Assembly: GCA_026414265.1 (NCBI GenBank) | Contig: JAOAJI010000011.1 | Span: forward strand, 1 to 36,877 | Reading direction: 5' to 3' | Length of the DNA stretch: 36,877 bases | From: Microcaldota archaeon | GTDB lineage: Archaea; Micrarchaeota; Micrarchaeia; Anstonellales; SKW190 | Part shown: piece by piece, positions 9,546 to 19,829 of the stretch | How positions within the stretch are numbered: position 1 is the first letter of the stretch | Layout of the letters: each line of letters opens with the position of its first letter | The notes under the pieces: generated by a model | The model's input: the letters and a program-made list of their open reading frames with translations, nothing else | What the model was told of the DNA's origin: nothing | Database searches by the model: none | Program-made: the position numbers and the translations under genes

Positions 9546-10421
9546 ATGTGGTACCACAACAAACCTCAAAATCAAGAAAAAAACAATCAACTTCCAAATA
9601 GAGTTAGAGCATTTAATCCTTTAAACGAAGTAAGTACTCCTAATAAAAGAATGTATCCTGTTTATGATACTTCAATCGACGTGATTTCTGATTTCTTTGG
9701 TATCAACATACAAGGTTTAATAAAAGCTTTACTAAAAAAACATAATAAGTTGATTGTCTACGACTGGGGATTCGGAAATGCAAGAGCATTAAAAGAACTT
9801 GAACTATTTTTTCAAAAAGAAGTAGAGAACAAACGATTAGTTCTTGCAGGTTGCAGTCTAGAACAACCCAAATATGAATTGAAACGCAACGAACTGTTGT
9901 TTGTAGGCGATATTACTCAAGCCCCAGAAAAAATTCCAGCTGATTTAAATATCGTATACAGCTATAGCTCAATTCATCACATAATTTATAGAAATTATGC
10001 AAAGACCTGTCATTTAGGAGGTTTAAACCTCACAAAACACGTTAACGAAATATGTCAAAAAAAGTCAAACGAATTTTTCTTGTTTTTATTTACATTACCT
10101 ATTCCTTTATACTTCCCTCAAGGAATAAACCACGACGAACTATTACATACTATGGTTAATCATTCTATTCACAATAAACTAATACCTTATGGGATTATTC
10201 CATATCATCCTGATATTGACAATGTAAATATACCTGTATCACTATATTGTCTAATATTTGGCAGCATGAGCTTTGAACAGTTGATGTCTATGGAAAAATC
10301 TATATGGTATGAAAGCAATCTAATCAGAAATGTTTTTTTCTTAGAAAATCAATTTGACGATTTTCTAAAACGAATTTACGAAATACAAGAAACATACCTT
10401 AGAGGAGTTTATGGTAGTTAA
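9546..10421 (+). CDS. Possible Rossmann-fold methyltransferase-like protein
   Basis: ORF (track start 9474 overlaps trm1; Met at 9546 likely); KLIVYDWGFGNARALKEL resembles a SAM motif I, IVYSYSSIHHI resembles a post-motif strand. Confidence 0.55.
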   Translation: MWYHNKPQNQEKNNQLPNRVRAFNPLNEVSTPNKRMYPVYDTSIDVISDFFGINIQGLIKALLKKHNKLIVYDWGFGNARALKELELFFQKEVENKRLVLAGCSLEQPKYELKRNELLFVGDITQAPEKIPADLNIVYSYSSIHHIIYRNYAKTCHLGGLNLTKHVNEICQKKSNEFFLFLFTLPIPLYFPQGINHDELLHTMVNHSIHNKLIPYGIIPYHPDIDNVNIPVSLYCLIFGSMSFEQLMSMEKSIWYESNLIRNVFFLENQFDDFLKRIYEIQETYLRGVYGS

Positions 10422-10488
10422 AAATGAAATTTATAATATTCCAACAGCATAATCTAATTGCTTAACCACTACGTTCTTATTATCATTT

Positions 10489-11514
10489 CTAAGTTTTAAA
10501 CACTTTAATAACTACTCTAAACTTAGACTCAAAAGCAGAATATGAATCTATTTCTTTTACTTCAATGATGTTAATCTTTTCTGCTAATGAAATGTTAGAC
10601 TTTAATATGTCATACAACACAGTACGATATTCTTTTGTTGGCAAAAATAGATAAGCTATTATTATACCGCTATCCTTGAGTATCTCTATTGCCTGGTCAA
10701 AATACAGTTGACACTCCTTTGGTAACGGCATGATAACACAATCAAAATCATAACCTATGAACTCTTTATACTTGTCTTTAACATCCCCCAAAAAAGGATG
10801 TACGTTAGTTAATTTATTAAGTTCCACGTTTTTCTGAAATAGCTCATAAGCCCTTTTATTTAATTCTATCCCGTAGAACTCTGTGTTTTTATTGTATTTT
10901 GCTCCAACTATACAATAAGGGCCTATGCCAGCAAAGAACACCATGACCTTCTTAAAACCGTTTAAATTAATGTATTCTGCAACGTGTTTCCGCTCGTTAC
11001 TAGCTCTCGGAGAAAAAAACGTGTTTTTGACATCTACCAAAAACCTCAAACCGTTTTCCCTGTGCTCGACTACTTCTACATCTGGACCGTAAATTAGTTT
11101 CAAATCATATAACCTATATTGACCATGTCTACCAGAGCCCTTAGAATATATAGTTTTTATATTTTTGTGAATCCTAACTATGCCTTCAGCAACGACTTTT
11201 TCACTAAGCCCTTCAGGAATTTCGACTATGGCCACACTTCCAATGATATCGAACGATTTTACATAATCTTTATAGCCTTTTTTTAGTAGGTAATCTCTGA
11301 GACTCAAAGCTTCTCGGTGGTTCTCCTTTAGTTCACAGTCATAATCTATAATTTCATAGTTATCTTTCAAAAATTTATCAACACCTTTTTTCAATGGAAT
11401 GTAGACGTAGCAAGCATCGTAGGAAAAAGAATATGATTCGTCAATAACGCCTATGTCTTTCAAATTAAATATTATCTCCTCGGCAAAGCGCTTCTCAATC
11501 CTAACACATTTCAT
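10489..11514 (-). CDS. trm5: tRNA (guanine37-N1)-methyltransferase Trm5
   Basis: RASNERKHVAEYINLNGFKKVMVFFAGIGPYCIVGAK, YGIELNKRAYELFQKNVELN, VIMPLP. Confidence 0.92.
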   Translation of the reverse strand: MKCVRIEKRFAEEIIFNLKDIGVIDESYSFSYDACYVYIPLKKGVDKFLKDNYEIIDYDCELKENHREALSLRDYLLKKGYKDYVKSFDIIGSVAIVEIPEGLSEKVVAEGIVRIHKNIKTIYSKGSGRHGQYRLYDLKLIYGPDVEVVEHRENGLRFLVDVKNTFFSPRASNERKHVAEYINLNGFKKVMVFFAGIGPYCIVGAKYNKNTEFYGIELNKRAYELFQKNVELNKLTNVHPFLGDVKDKYKEFIGYDFDCVIMPLPKECQLYFDQAIEILKDSGIIIAYLFLPTKEYRTVLYDILKSNISLAEKINIIEVKEIDSYSAFESKFRVVIKVFKT

Positions 11515-11588
11515 CTTAGATACACTCTTTCTTAAGAATACAGAGAGGAAATAAACTCTTAAAAATTAAAAAAAGACTGAATCTAAGA

Positions 11589-12380
11589 CTATCCTGTATT
11601 TTCTTTCTTTTCTTGTTGAATAGGCTCTGATTGTACTAATGATTCCTCTTTTTTTTTCCTTGTCAAGAAAAATACAGCTACACCAACTACAAGAATAAGT
11701 AAAACTACTCCAACTAAAATTAAAGTTAAGTCAAATTGCTGGGGTTTTAAAACTGAACTTTTAACAGTTATTCCCTTTTTCTTTATCATCAAATCTATTA
11801 AGTCGAACTCGACAGTTGAATTATCAATTAATCTACCACCTTCATAGTAAGTCAGATTTCCAGGCATCTTGATAACGTAGTTCATTTTTATGCCAAATTG
11901 CTTCATTTGAGTAAGCTGTTGCTCTGCATCACTACCATTATTTGTTTTCAAAAGATTGACTGTTGTTAAGTAATATGTGGAACCACCAGATAAAGTAGTA
12001 TTAGCGCCAATAACAGGAACCTCCTCCAATGACAAATAATAAACTGTTTCGTTAGCACTTTCATTATTAATTTGAACTCTAATAGGTGTGGATAGTACCT
12101 TTTCATCAAACTCAATCATGAGTTTACTATCCTTAACCGTACAAGTCATTTGTGGATAGGCTCTAGTTAAGTTCCTACAACTATCTTGCAACTGCTCGTA
12201 AAGTTTTGTTCTTTGCTCTTGAGTAACAGAGGTACCAGAAAGAGCAGAAGAATAATCATACTCTTGCACAAACCTTGATTTGCCTTGTTCATCGACTATT
12301 TGATAAACAGTAAAACTAATACAACCTGAGACAACTAATAACCCTATCAACACAAAAAACAAACTTAATTCTTTTTTCAT
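11589..12380 (-). CDS. Putative lipoprotein / membrane-anchored protein
   Basis: N-terminal signal with lipobox-like VVSGC, C-terminal TM helix followed by RKKK. Confidence 0.7.
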   Translation of the reverse strand: MKKELSLFFVLIGLLVVSGCISFTVYQIVDEQGKSRFVQEYDYSSALSGTSVTQEQRTKLYEQLQDSCRNLTRAYPQMTCTVKDSKLMIEFDEKVLSTPIRVQINNESANETVYYLSLEEVPVIGANTTLSGGSTYYLTTVNLLKTNNGSDAEQQLTQMKQFGIKMNYVIKMPGNLTYYEGGRLIDNSTVEFDLIDLMIKKKGITVKSSVLKPQQFDLTLILVGVVLLILVVGVAVFFLTRKKKEESLVQSEPIQQEKKENTG

Positions 12381-12414
12381 TAAAAAACCTCCCTGCTGGT
12401 TTTATATTAATTTA

Positions 12415-15192
12415 TTATTTAATAATTATTGCTGGCTTTAGTGGCATTGCGTTAGCTGCTTTCAATTCTTTAGAACTTTCTTCAATTTCTATTAAAATGC
12501 TTGATTTGTCAACAGAATATTTTTTTGCTAAATAGTTTATACCGTCTTTGATTATAGAGATTTCGTCTTCTTGTGAAATTTCGTAGTCAGGATACCAATC
12601 TATATTCTGGATTATTTTTTTTCCTAACTTCGATACTTCGTTTAACCTTGTTTTTAAATCAGGCATGGACTTGGCTGACTTAATCACATTGTTTAAGTCT
12701 CTGTGCTCTTTGAACAAAGAAATTAGTTTTCTCTTCCAATTCGCAGAAACAATTAATTTAATTTCTTTAACTTTTTGTAACTTAAGTAGACTTAATATCT
12801 CGTTTATGTCGTTATCTATTCCTATCAAAAGCTCCTCTAGTTTGTCAAACTTTTCAGAGATAAGTTTTTCATCGTGTGAAGGCAGCCCTATATTCTCAAA
12901 TTCTTTTAGCGATTTTATACAATATAGTTTTTTACTCCAATGGTAACAAACATGTGGCATGAAAGGATACATTAAAATTACAAAACTTTGAAGAGCTAAT
13001 TTTAGTTCATGTGTATCTATTTTACCGTCCTTTCTTACTTCATACCACTTGAGAGAATTATAAAAATCATAAAAGAGTAGTTGACTGATCTTCCTAATTT
13101 CTACATCCTCATACAGCTCTTTCACGCTTTTTATCATTCTGTTAACTCTATTAAGCAGCCATTTATCAACCAACGAACCACTAATTGTAACTTCTTTTTT
13201 AGAAATGTTGTCAATCAAATAATTGAAATATTCCATCCTTGATTTAATGCCATCTATAGATTTTTCATTGAAATCAGTGTCAGAATCAAGATCTGCCCCG
13301 TTGACAATAGCAAATCTTACTACATCTGCTGAGTATTTGGATATGGCCTTTCTTAGAGGCAGAATGTTGCCCAAACTTTTGCTCATTTTCTTGCCTTCCA
13401 TGAGAACAAAGCCATTAGTGACTATCTGCTTTGGCCAGTGCTTTTGAGGAAATACTGCGACGTGGTTGAAAATGAAGAAAGGTAAATGGTTCCTGACCAA
13501 ATCATAACCCGAATGCCTCGAATCCAAAGGATACCAATACTCAAATGATTTCCTAAGCTCATCATGAAGGTTATCTACAGGTTTTCCTTTGCCATAAAAG
13601 ATATAGTCAAAGAACTCCTCTGTCAGTTGTTCTGGTTTGTATCTGGTTATCTTATCTGAAATTGTATAAAATGCCATGTAAATTGTTGAGTCAGATAAGG
13701 CCTCTATCATCTTGTTTCTGTCAAAAGGGAATCTTGTACCTAAACCTTTTTCTCTTGTACATGCTTTTTTCTCGAGCCACTCAATGGTATCTAAATAAAT
13801 CTTTCTGCTTTCCTCAGGTAATATTTTCATCATTGACAAACATTTTTTTGTCTCTTCTTTCCAGGATTTATTACCATAGTCTATAAACCACTGGTCCTTG
13901 ACTAGTTTAACTCCTGCTAAATTGTTGCATCTGCAATAAACTGGGTGGTTGGCTATTATGTATAAGTTAATGTGGTCCTTTGATTTTGATAAGTGCTCTT
14001 TCACTCTCTGCCTCGCCATTTCCACAGGCAAACCATCAAATTTATTATCAGAAACTCTCATCTTTCCTTTGAGTAGTTCTAATCTGTAAACCTCTTTTGT
14101 AGCATCTTCAGCTTTTTGATCTTTTTGGTCCTTCACGTTCAATTTTTCACAAACTTCTTTGGCAGGTACTTCAAAGCCTTCAATGTTGATTATTACCTTT
14201 AATTTGATACCCTTAGGAAAACCTAAATCTCTTAAAGCCAGATAATCATAAGGTGCATGTGCAGGTACACTCATTACGATACCTGTTCCGAAACTCAGGT
14301 CAATAAAAGTCGCAGGTAGCAGAGGCACTTCTGTGTTGTCTATTGGATTGATTACCGTATACTCTAACAATTCCTTTCCTGTTATTGAGCCATAAGGCTC
14401 GTATTCATACTGCATTCCTATGTTCTGTAAACTCTCTTTTGAAACTATCACTTTCTTACCTTGAAGTTTAATAATCTGATAATCGCTATTTTCCACCACC
14501 CAGATGTTAGTTACTCCAAATATGGTCTCTGGCCTGTAAGTCACTACTCCTAGAAACATGTCCTTTGATTTGATTTTAAAAAACAAAACTGACACTTGTT
14601 CTATTTCTGGATCCTTGTCGCCCTTAGTATCATGAGCACCAAGAGCGTTGTTACATTTACTGCACCATGGGACAGGATGCTCTCCCTTGACTAAATAACC
14701 TTTATCATACAGCTTTTTGAAATGCCATTCTATGAACTTGTTGAAGTGCTTGTCAAAAGAATAAAATTTTCTGGTCCAATCAATGGAATAACCCATTTCC
14801 TTCATGCCTTGCTCTATTTCTCTAGAAAAGTACATGACAAGTTTCTCTGGGTCACTGAGCTCTTCGAGCTTTTCCTCAGGAATTCCGTAAATCTTTGTGA
14901 ATATTTCAATCAGTTCCTTGTCCTTTTCCTTTAGCCTGCTCGCCATCGCTATAATAGGTGTTCCTGTCACGTGAAAAGCCATTGGAAACAATACATTATA
15001 GCCTTTAAGGCGCATGAACCTCGCGTAGATATCTGTGGTAGTATATGTTCTACCGTGGCCTATGTGCTGAGGCGAATTAGGATATGGAAAAGCAGGCGCT
15101 ATGAAGAATTTTTTTCTTTCGTAATCTATATTACTGACACTTGATTCCAGTAGCTCTTTGTTCACTTCTAATTCAATTTTTCTAATATCCAT
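12415..15192 (-). CDS. leuS: Leucyl-tRNA synthetase (archaeal type)
   Basis: PNSPQHIGHGRTYT (HIGH), GKKMSKSLGN (KMSKS), 925 aa. Confidence 0.96.
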   Translation of the reverse strand: MDIRKIELEVNKELLESSVSNIDYERKKFFIAPAFPYPNSPQHIGHGRTYTTTDIYARFMRLKGYNVLFPMAFHVTGTPIIAMASRLKEKDKELIEIFTKIYGIPEEKLEELSDPEKLVMYFSREIEQGMKEMGYSIDWTRKFYSFDKHFNKFIEWHFKKLYDKGYLVKGEHPVPWCSKCNNALGAHDTKGDKDPEIEQVSVLFFKIKSKDMFLGVVTYRPETIFGVTNIWVVENSDYQIIKLQGKKVIVSKESLQNIGMQYEYEPYGSITGKELLEYTVINPIDNTEVPLLPATFIDLSFGTGIVMSVPAHAPYDYLALRDLGFPKGIKLKVIINIEGFEVPAKEVCEKLNVKDQKDQKAEDATKEVYRLELLKGKMRVSDNKFDGLPVEMARQRVKEHLSKSKDHINLYIIANHPVYCRCNNLAGVKLVKDQWFIDYGNKSWKEETKKCLSMMKILPEESRKIYLDTIEWLEKKACTREKGLGTRFPFDRNKMIEALSDSTIYMAFYTISDKITRYKPEQLTEEFFDYIFYGKGKPVDNLHDELRKSFEYWYPLDSRHSGYDLVRNHLPFFIFNHVAVFPQKHWPKQIVTNGFVLMEGKKMSKSLGNILPLRKAISKYSADVVRFAIVNGADLDSDTDFNEKSIDGIKSRMEYFNYLIDNISKKEVTISGSLVDKWLLNRVNRMIKSVKELYEDVEIRKISQLLFYDFYNSLKWYEVRKDGKIDTHELKLALQSFVILMYPFMPHVCYHWSKKLYCIKSLKEFENIGLPSHDEKLISEKFDKLEELLIGIDNDINEILSLLKLQKVKEIKLIVSANWKRKLISLFKEHRDLNNVIKSAKSMPDLKTRLNEVSKLGKKIIQNIDWYPDYEISQEDEISIIKDGINYLAKKYSVDKSSILIEIEESSKELKAANAMPLKPAIIIK

Positions 15193-15259
15193 AAGACAAT
15201 AATTAAAAAAGAAGAGAATTTAAGTTTAAGCAAAAAACAAAAAAATTTATTTTAAGATT

Positions 15260-16228
15260 TTAGTTGTAAGAATTCTCTAACAATTTCCTGATCCTTTTGT
15301 AAGTAGGAGGATGTGTGTAAAAAAGTTCAAGAATTCCAGTAGATTTCTGCTCTCTCTCCATCATCTTTAACAGTGTTTGCGGATCTATCTGATAATTTCC
15401 AGAGCTTCGCATATGACTTGCAAGCTGTTCTGCTATGAACATGTCACTTGCATTAGGTGTAGAAATGTAAAATGCATTCATCATGGATTTGCTACCGTTC
15501 ATCCCGTAAGCGTCTCTGTAAGACACTAAATTGAGATATGAGATCTTTGCAAGAGCACTTGCCAAAGCAGCTGGTTTGTTCGTAATCCTTTTCGCAAATG
15601 CATCAGCGTCAAACTCTCTTAACCTCGACAAATAAAGGACTATCAATTGGCCTATCAATCTTGCTATGAACGCACCAATCATACCTATGATAACTGTGAC
15701 TATTGTTCTTCTGTCGTCTCTTCCAACAAGGAAATAGTAAACAGCATAGTACATTATTATAGGAATTAGTGAAGCTATCGTCATTATCATCGTGTCCCTG
15801 TTTTTAATGTGACCGATTTCATGTGCTATCACAGTTTCAAGCTCGTCCCTTGTCAATATAGATAATATTCCTGTGTGGAATGCTACTGAAGAATTGCCTT
15901 GTGTAGTACCAAACGCAAAAGCATTAGGACTAGGGTCTTCAACTATGTAAATGTTAGGCGTTTTTGGAAGATTTGCCCTTCTTGATACGTCTTCAACCAT
16001 TCTGATTAGTTCAGAATGATATCTAGGATCAGCTGGCTTGCAGTTAGTCACCCATTTAATGATCGTAGGTGACAAGAAAAACTCTATGGCTAAAATTATC
16101 CCGTATACTAAAATGATACCGACTAAGCTATCTAACAACCCAAGAAAAAAGGCAATAACAAAGACGAACATTGAAATAAAAGCGAATATCAAACCTATAG
16201 TCAATACTTTGACCCAGTGCATTCCCAT
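15260..16228 (-). CDS. htpX: HtpX-like M48 membrane metalloprotease
   Basis: VIAHEIGHIKNRD, multiple TM helices, RLREFDADAFA. Confidence 0.95.
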   Translation of the reverse strand: MGMHWVKVLTIGLIFAFISMFVFVIAFFLGLLDSLVGIILVYGIILAIEFFLSPTIIKWVTNCKPADPRYHSELIRMVEDVSRRANLPKTPNIYIVEDPSPNAFAFGTTQGNSSVAFHTGILSILTRDELETVIAHEIGHIKNRDTMIMTIASLIPIIMYYAVYYFLVGRDDRRTIVTVIIGMIGAFIARLIGQLIVLYLSRLREFDADAFAKRITNKPAALASALAKISYLNLVSYRDAYGMNGSKSMMNAFYISTPNASDMFIAEQLASHMRSSGNYQIDPQTLLKMMEREQKSTGILELFYTHPPTYKRIRKLLENSYN

Positions 16229-16255
16229 CTTCTCACCTTTATTTATTAGAATTAA

Positions 16256-17152
16256 TTAATCTAATCTAAAATACATGTCAATAGGCTTGGCATAAAACGT
16301 TATTCTGGAAGTACTGATAAAGTCTATACATTTATTATTATACTTTTCACAGTTTTTAATAGTTATACCACCAGAAACCTCTATCAACAAACCTCTATAC
16401 TTGGTCTTTAGTTTCTTGGCAAGCTTGATTGCAGTTTTGTGATCAAAATTATCTAACATTACTATATCAGCTCCAGCTTGGGCTGCGATTTCCGCTTCTT
16501 CCTCGGTCCTTACTTCAGCCTCAATAAAAAAATACTTTTTGTTAGATTCCCTGTGTTTTCTACACAATTCAATTGAGTCTTTTAATGCTTCTAAATATGT
16601 AATCTTTTTCATTTGCGAATATGCTTCTACGTAAAAAGGCTTTAGCAAATAGCCATCTGCTAAACTTAATCTGTGTGTGTTTCCTTTCCCTATTGAAACT
16701 GCTTTTTTTTCTAAAGATCCTAAACATGGATACACTTTCCTTACAGCTGTGATTTTTTTACCTATCTTTTTATGAAATTTTCTTGTTAGTGTAGTTATTC
16801 CAGACATGAGCATCATAACGTCTAAAGCAGTTCTTATTATCCTAAAAATAGTTCTTGAGTCACCGAATACTTCGACTATCGGAGTGTCTTTTTTTATAAA
16901 TGCACCATCTTTATGAAACGCGTTTACTTTAACATTGTTTTTCTCAAACAAGTATTTGACTTCCTCTATACCTGAAACATAACATGCCTTTGAATTAAAT
17001 ATCCTACCACTAACATTAGTAGCTAAACCTAAAGCATCTGAGGTTATGTCAAACATGGCATCTAATTCAAGTGCTTTTAACAAAACTGTGTTTATTTCAT
17101 CCTGATTGACATCTCTTCTTAATAAATTGCTATTCTTATTTTCCCTTACCAT
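16256..17152 (-). CDS. nadC: Nicotinate-nucleotide pyrophosphorylase-like (NadC)
   Basis: QPRTase-like pattern: EAEVRTEEEAEIAAQAGADIVMLDNF, LLIEVSGGI; overlaps nadA. Confidence 0.85.
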   Translation of the reverse strand: MVRENKNSNLLRRDVNQDEINTVLLKALELDAMFDITSDALGLATNVSGRIFNSKACYVSGIEEVKYLFEKNNVKVNAFHKDGAFIKKDTPIVEVFGDSRTIFRIIRTALDVMMLMSGITTLTRKFHKKIGKKITAVRKVYPCLGSLEKKAVSIGKGNTHRLSLADGYLLKPFYVEAYSQMKKITYLEALKDSIELCRKHRESNKKYFFIEAEVRTEEEAEIAAQAGADIVMLDNFDHKTAIKLAKKLKTKYRGLLIEVSGGITIKNCEKYNNKCIDFISTSRITFYAKPIDMYFRLD

Positions 17153-18182
17153 ACGCTTTCAGTTTTCTTATTTCTTCGGTTAGCTCGAACATTCGCTTTA
17201 AAGGCAAATACGCACTTTCAATCACTTCTTCTGAAAGTATGATTTCTTTATCCATTGGTAACTCCTTTAAAACTTCGTAGATTCCAGCCAAAGAGTTCTT
17301 TTTCATATACGGACAAAGAACACAACTACCGTAGAATTCTTTTTCAGGAAACTCTATCCTCAATCTGTCCGCCATACCGCATTCAGTTACTATCATAAAC
17401 TTTTTATCCTTACTGTTTAAAACGTAATTTCTAATTCCTTCAGTGCTGCCTGAATAATCTGAACTCTTAACCACTTGAGAATTACATTCTATGTGCGAGA
17501 GTACTTTCAAATCAGGATGCAATCTCTTCCATTCATGTATCGAATTTTCATTAAATTCCTCATGAACTATACACGTTCCGTCCCACGAAATCAATCTCTT
17601 CCCTGTAAGATCTTCGAGATTTTTTGCCATTAGCTTGTCAGGCAAAAAAATGAATTCTCTATCAGGCAAATACTCAATAATGTCTTTGGCGTTTGAAGAA
17701 GTACATATAATGTCGCTCTCTGCTTTTACCTCGGCCGTTGTATTTATGTACGTTATTACTTTTAGTTTAGGAAATTTTTTTCTAAGTTTTATTACATCTG
17801 ATGCTTTTATGCTATCTGCTAAACTACATCCAGCATCTTTTGAAACAATAAAAACACGCTTTTCCTTGTTCAAAATCTTAGCAGTTTCTGCCATGAAAAT
17901 TACTCCTGCAAAAACAATCACATCTTTATTTGTATTTCTTGCTTCCTGACTGAGCTTCAAAGAGTCACCAACAAAATCAGCAACTCCAAATATGATGTCA
18001 GGAGTCATGTAAGTATGTGCAAGAATCAAAGCATTTCTTTCTTCTTTGAGTCTATTAATTTCCAAAGTGAGTGAAGCATACACTTTGCACAAACTTTTAG
18101 AATAACCATTGTATTTGAGCTTTTGATAAAGTCTTTCCGCTTCTTTTTCTATTTCTAAATCTGAAAAAATGTAGCTCTTCAT
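17136..18182 (-). CDS. nadA: Quinolinate synthase NadA
   Basis: LILAHTYMTPDI, VGDSLKLSQEA, TYINTTAEVKAESDIICTSSNA, CxxC near C-terminus (CVLCPYMK). Confidence 0.94.
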   Translation of the reverse strand: MKSYIFSDLEIEKEAERLYQKLKYNGYSKSLCKVYASLTLEINRLKEERNALILAHTYMTPDIIFGVADFVGDSLKLSQEARNTNKDVIVFAGVIFMAETAKILNKEKRVFIVSKDAGCSLADSIKASDVIKLRKKFPKLKVITYINTTAEVKAESDIICTSSNAKDIIEYLPDREFIFLPDKLMAKNLEDLTGKRLISWDGTCIVHEEFNENSIHEWKRLHPDLKVLSHIECNSQVVKSSDYSGSTEGIRNYVLNSKDKKFMIVTECGMADRLRIEFPEKEFYGSCVLCPYMKKNSLAGIYEVLKELPMDKEIILSEEVIESAYLPLKRMFELTEEIRKLKAYGKGK

Positions 18183-18258
18183 GAAGTTTCACTATTGTAA
18201 CTCGTAATTGCTGCTCAATAATGATATTATAACCTACAACCTATAACCTATGCTATGC

Positions 18259-18942
18259 CTATTCAGACTTTTTTGTTATCTCCATGATCCTTTTTTCAAG
18301 ACTTTTTCTTAATTCAGAAGAAACGTCTCTTTTTGTTGTATAATCAACCCTTATAGCCATAGATAGTTTTGTAGCTATTGCTCTCGCAATCTTACCTCTT
18401 AATTTCTTTGAAGCTCGGGTTATAAATGGGTGTGAAAAAATAACCCCGTGCTTTGGTGATTTTGCACCTTTCCTCAAATGTTTAAACAAACTCTTCTCTG
18501 CACCCAAAACCTGTATCGTAGAGGCAGGATACTTGAACAATTTTTCAAACGAGCCTGCTTTAGCCAATAAATTCGCAGCAATCGTTTCTCCAACAAGACT
18601 ACATGTGTTTGGCATCAGCTCCTTGATAGTAGAATTGATGTATTCCAAAGTTTGTTTTCTCAGCTCCTGTAAGCTCTTTATTTGAATGGCTATCAGTTTC
18701 ATGTGCTGGTTTTCTTTAGTAGAATCATCTAACGATTCTATCTGCTTTAAAATATTCGGATCTGCTTTCATCTTCTTCATACCTTTAAAATACCAAATAG
18801 TCAGTCTTTCTGATAATAAGTTTATCACTTCATTTAGGTCGTTGACTAGAGCAACTGCGTTTATGATAGCTATGTCCTTTTGCTCTAAGCGCTTTGTAGC
18901 CATCTCCTTTGCTTTTTTTATTGCCAACTCTCTTTCAATCAT
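18259..18942 (-). CDS. Nop5/Nop56-58 family protein, N-terminally short
   Basis: Nop domain with GAEKSLFKHLRKGAKSPKHGVIFSHP; only 227 aa. Confidence 0.9.
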   Translation of the reverse strand: MIERELAIKKAKEMATKRLEQKDIAIINAVALVNDLNEVINLLSERLTIWYFKGMKKMKADPNILKQIESLDDSTKENQHMKLIAIQIKSLQELRKQTLEYINSTIKELMPNTCSLVGETIAANLLAKAGSFEKLFKYPASTIQVLGAEKSLFKHLRKGAKSPKHGVIFSHPFITRASKKLRGKIARAIATKLSMAIRVDYTTKRDVSSELRKSLEKRIMEITKKSE

Positions 18943-19034
18943 AAATAAGTTTAAAACAGAAGAGTATTAAATATGTTATGAATTATGAAGTACATATCCT
19001 ATACGAAACGTGAGCCAATAAAAAATGTGATGCC

Positions 19035-19457
19035 ATGAATAAAGAAGACTATGAAAAAATGCTAGAAGAGTTATACACCAAAATGCCAAAAAAAAGCATA
19101 ACGAAAGAAAGGTTTGAAATACCAGTATTAGATCTGTTTATTCAAGGGAATAAGTCTATATGCAAAAATTTCTATCAAGCTTGTGATAAGATCAGAAGAA
19201 GCCCAGAAGTTGTTTCAAAATACTTGTCAAAAGAATTAGCTGCACCTATCAGTCTCAGCGAAGGAAGAATGGTCATAAGCGGAAAAATCAACCAAAAATT
19301 ACTGAATGAAAAATTTACTGATTTTGTTAAAGAATTTGTTATTTGCAATCAATGTGGAAAACCAGATACAAATATAATCGAAGAAAAACACTTCTACTTC
19401 CTCGTCTGTGAAGCGTGTGGCTCTAAAAAAAGCGTAAGAAACCCTAACTTCAAATAA
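19035..19457 (+). CDS. Translation initiation factor aIF2 subunit beta
   Basis: C-terminal zinc ribbon CNQCGKPDT..CEACGSKKSVR; GTGAT SD. Confidence 0.93.
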   Translation: MNKEDYEKMLEELYTKMPKKSITKERFEIPVLDLFIQGNKSICKNFYQACDKIRRSPEVVSKYLSKELAAPISLSEGRMVISGKINQKLLNEKFTDFVKEFVICNQCGKPDTNIIEEKHFYFLVCEACGSKKSVRNPNFK

Positions 19458-19505
19458 CTTTTTTAAGAGTGAATGCTATACTCATGATTGACTAATGGTG
19501 AGAAT

Positions 19506-19820
19506 ATGTCTAAAGATAATGAAAATGAAATTAATATTCAAGAAGAAATAAGAAGAACAAGAATACCTAAAGGAAAAGAAGTTATAGGCAAAGTGATAGG
19601 CATGCTAGGAGCAGCTAGAATGAAAGTAGATTGCCAAGACGGTAATGAAAGAACCTGTAGAATTCCAGGAAAAGTGAAAAGAAAGATTTGGGTCAGAGAT
19701 GGCGACTACGTAATAGTTGAACCTTGGGAAATTAATGGAGACAAAAACGGAGATATTATCTGGAGGTACTCTAAGATACAAGTTGATTACCTTAAACAAA
19801 AAGGTATTATAAAAATCTAG
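19506..19820 (+). CDS. Translation initiation factor aIF1A
   Basis: GKVIGMLGAARMKVDCQDGNERTCRIPGKVKRKIWVRDGDYVIVEPWE; GGTGA SD before ATG 19506. Confidence 0.95.
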   Translation: MSKDNENEINIQEEIRRTRIPKGKEVIGKVIGMLGAARMKVDCQDGNERTCRIPGKVKRKIWVRDGDYVIVEPWEINGDKNGDIIWRYSKIQVDYLKQKGIIKI

Positions 19821-19829
19821 GTGTTCTGT

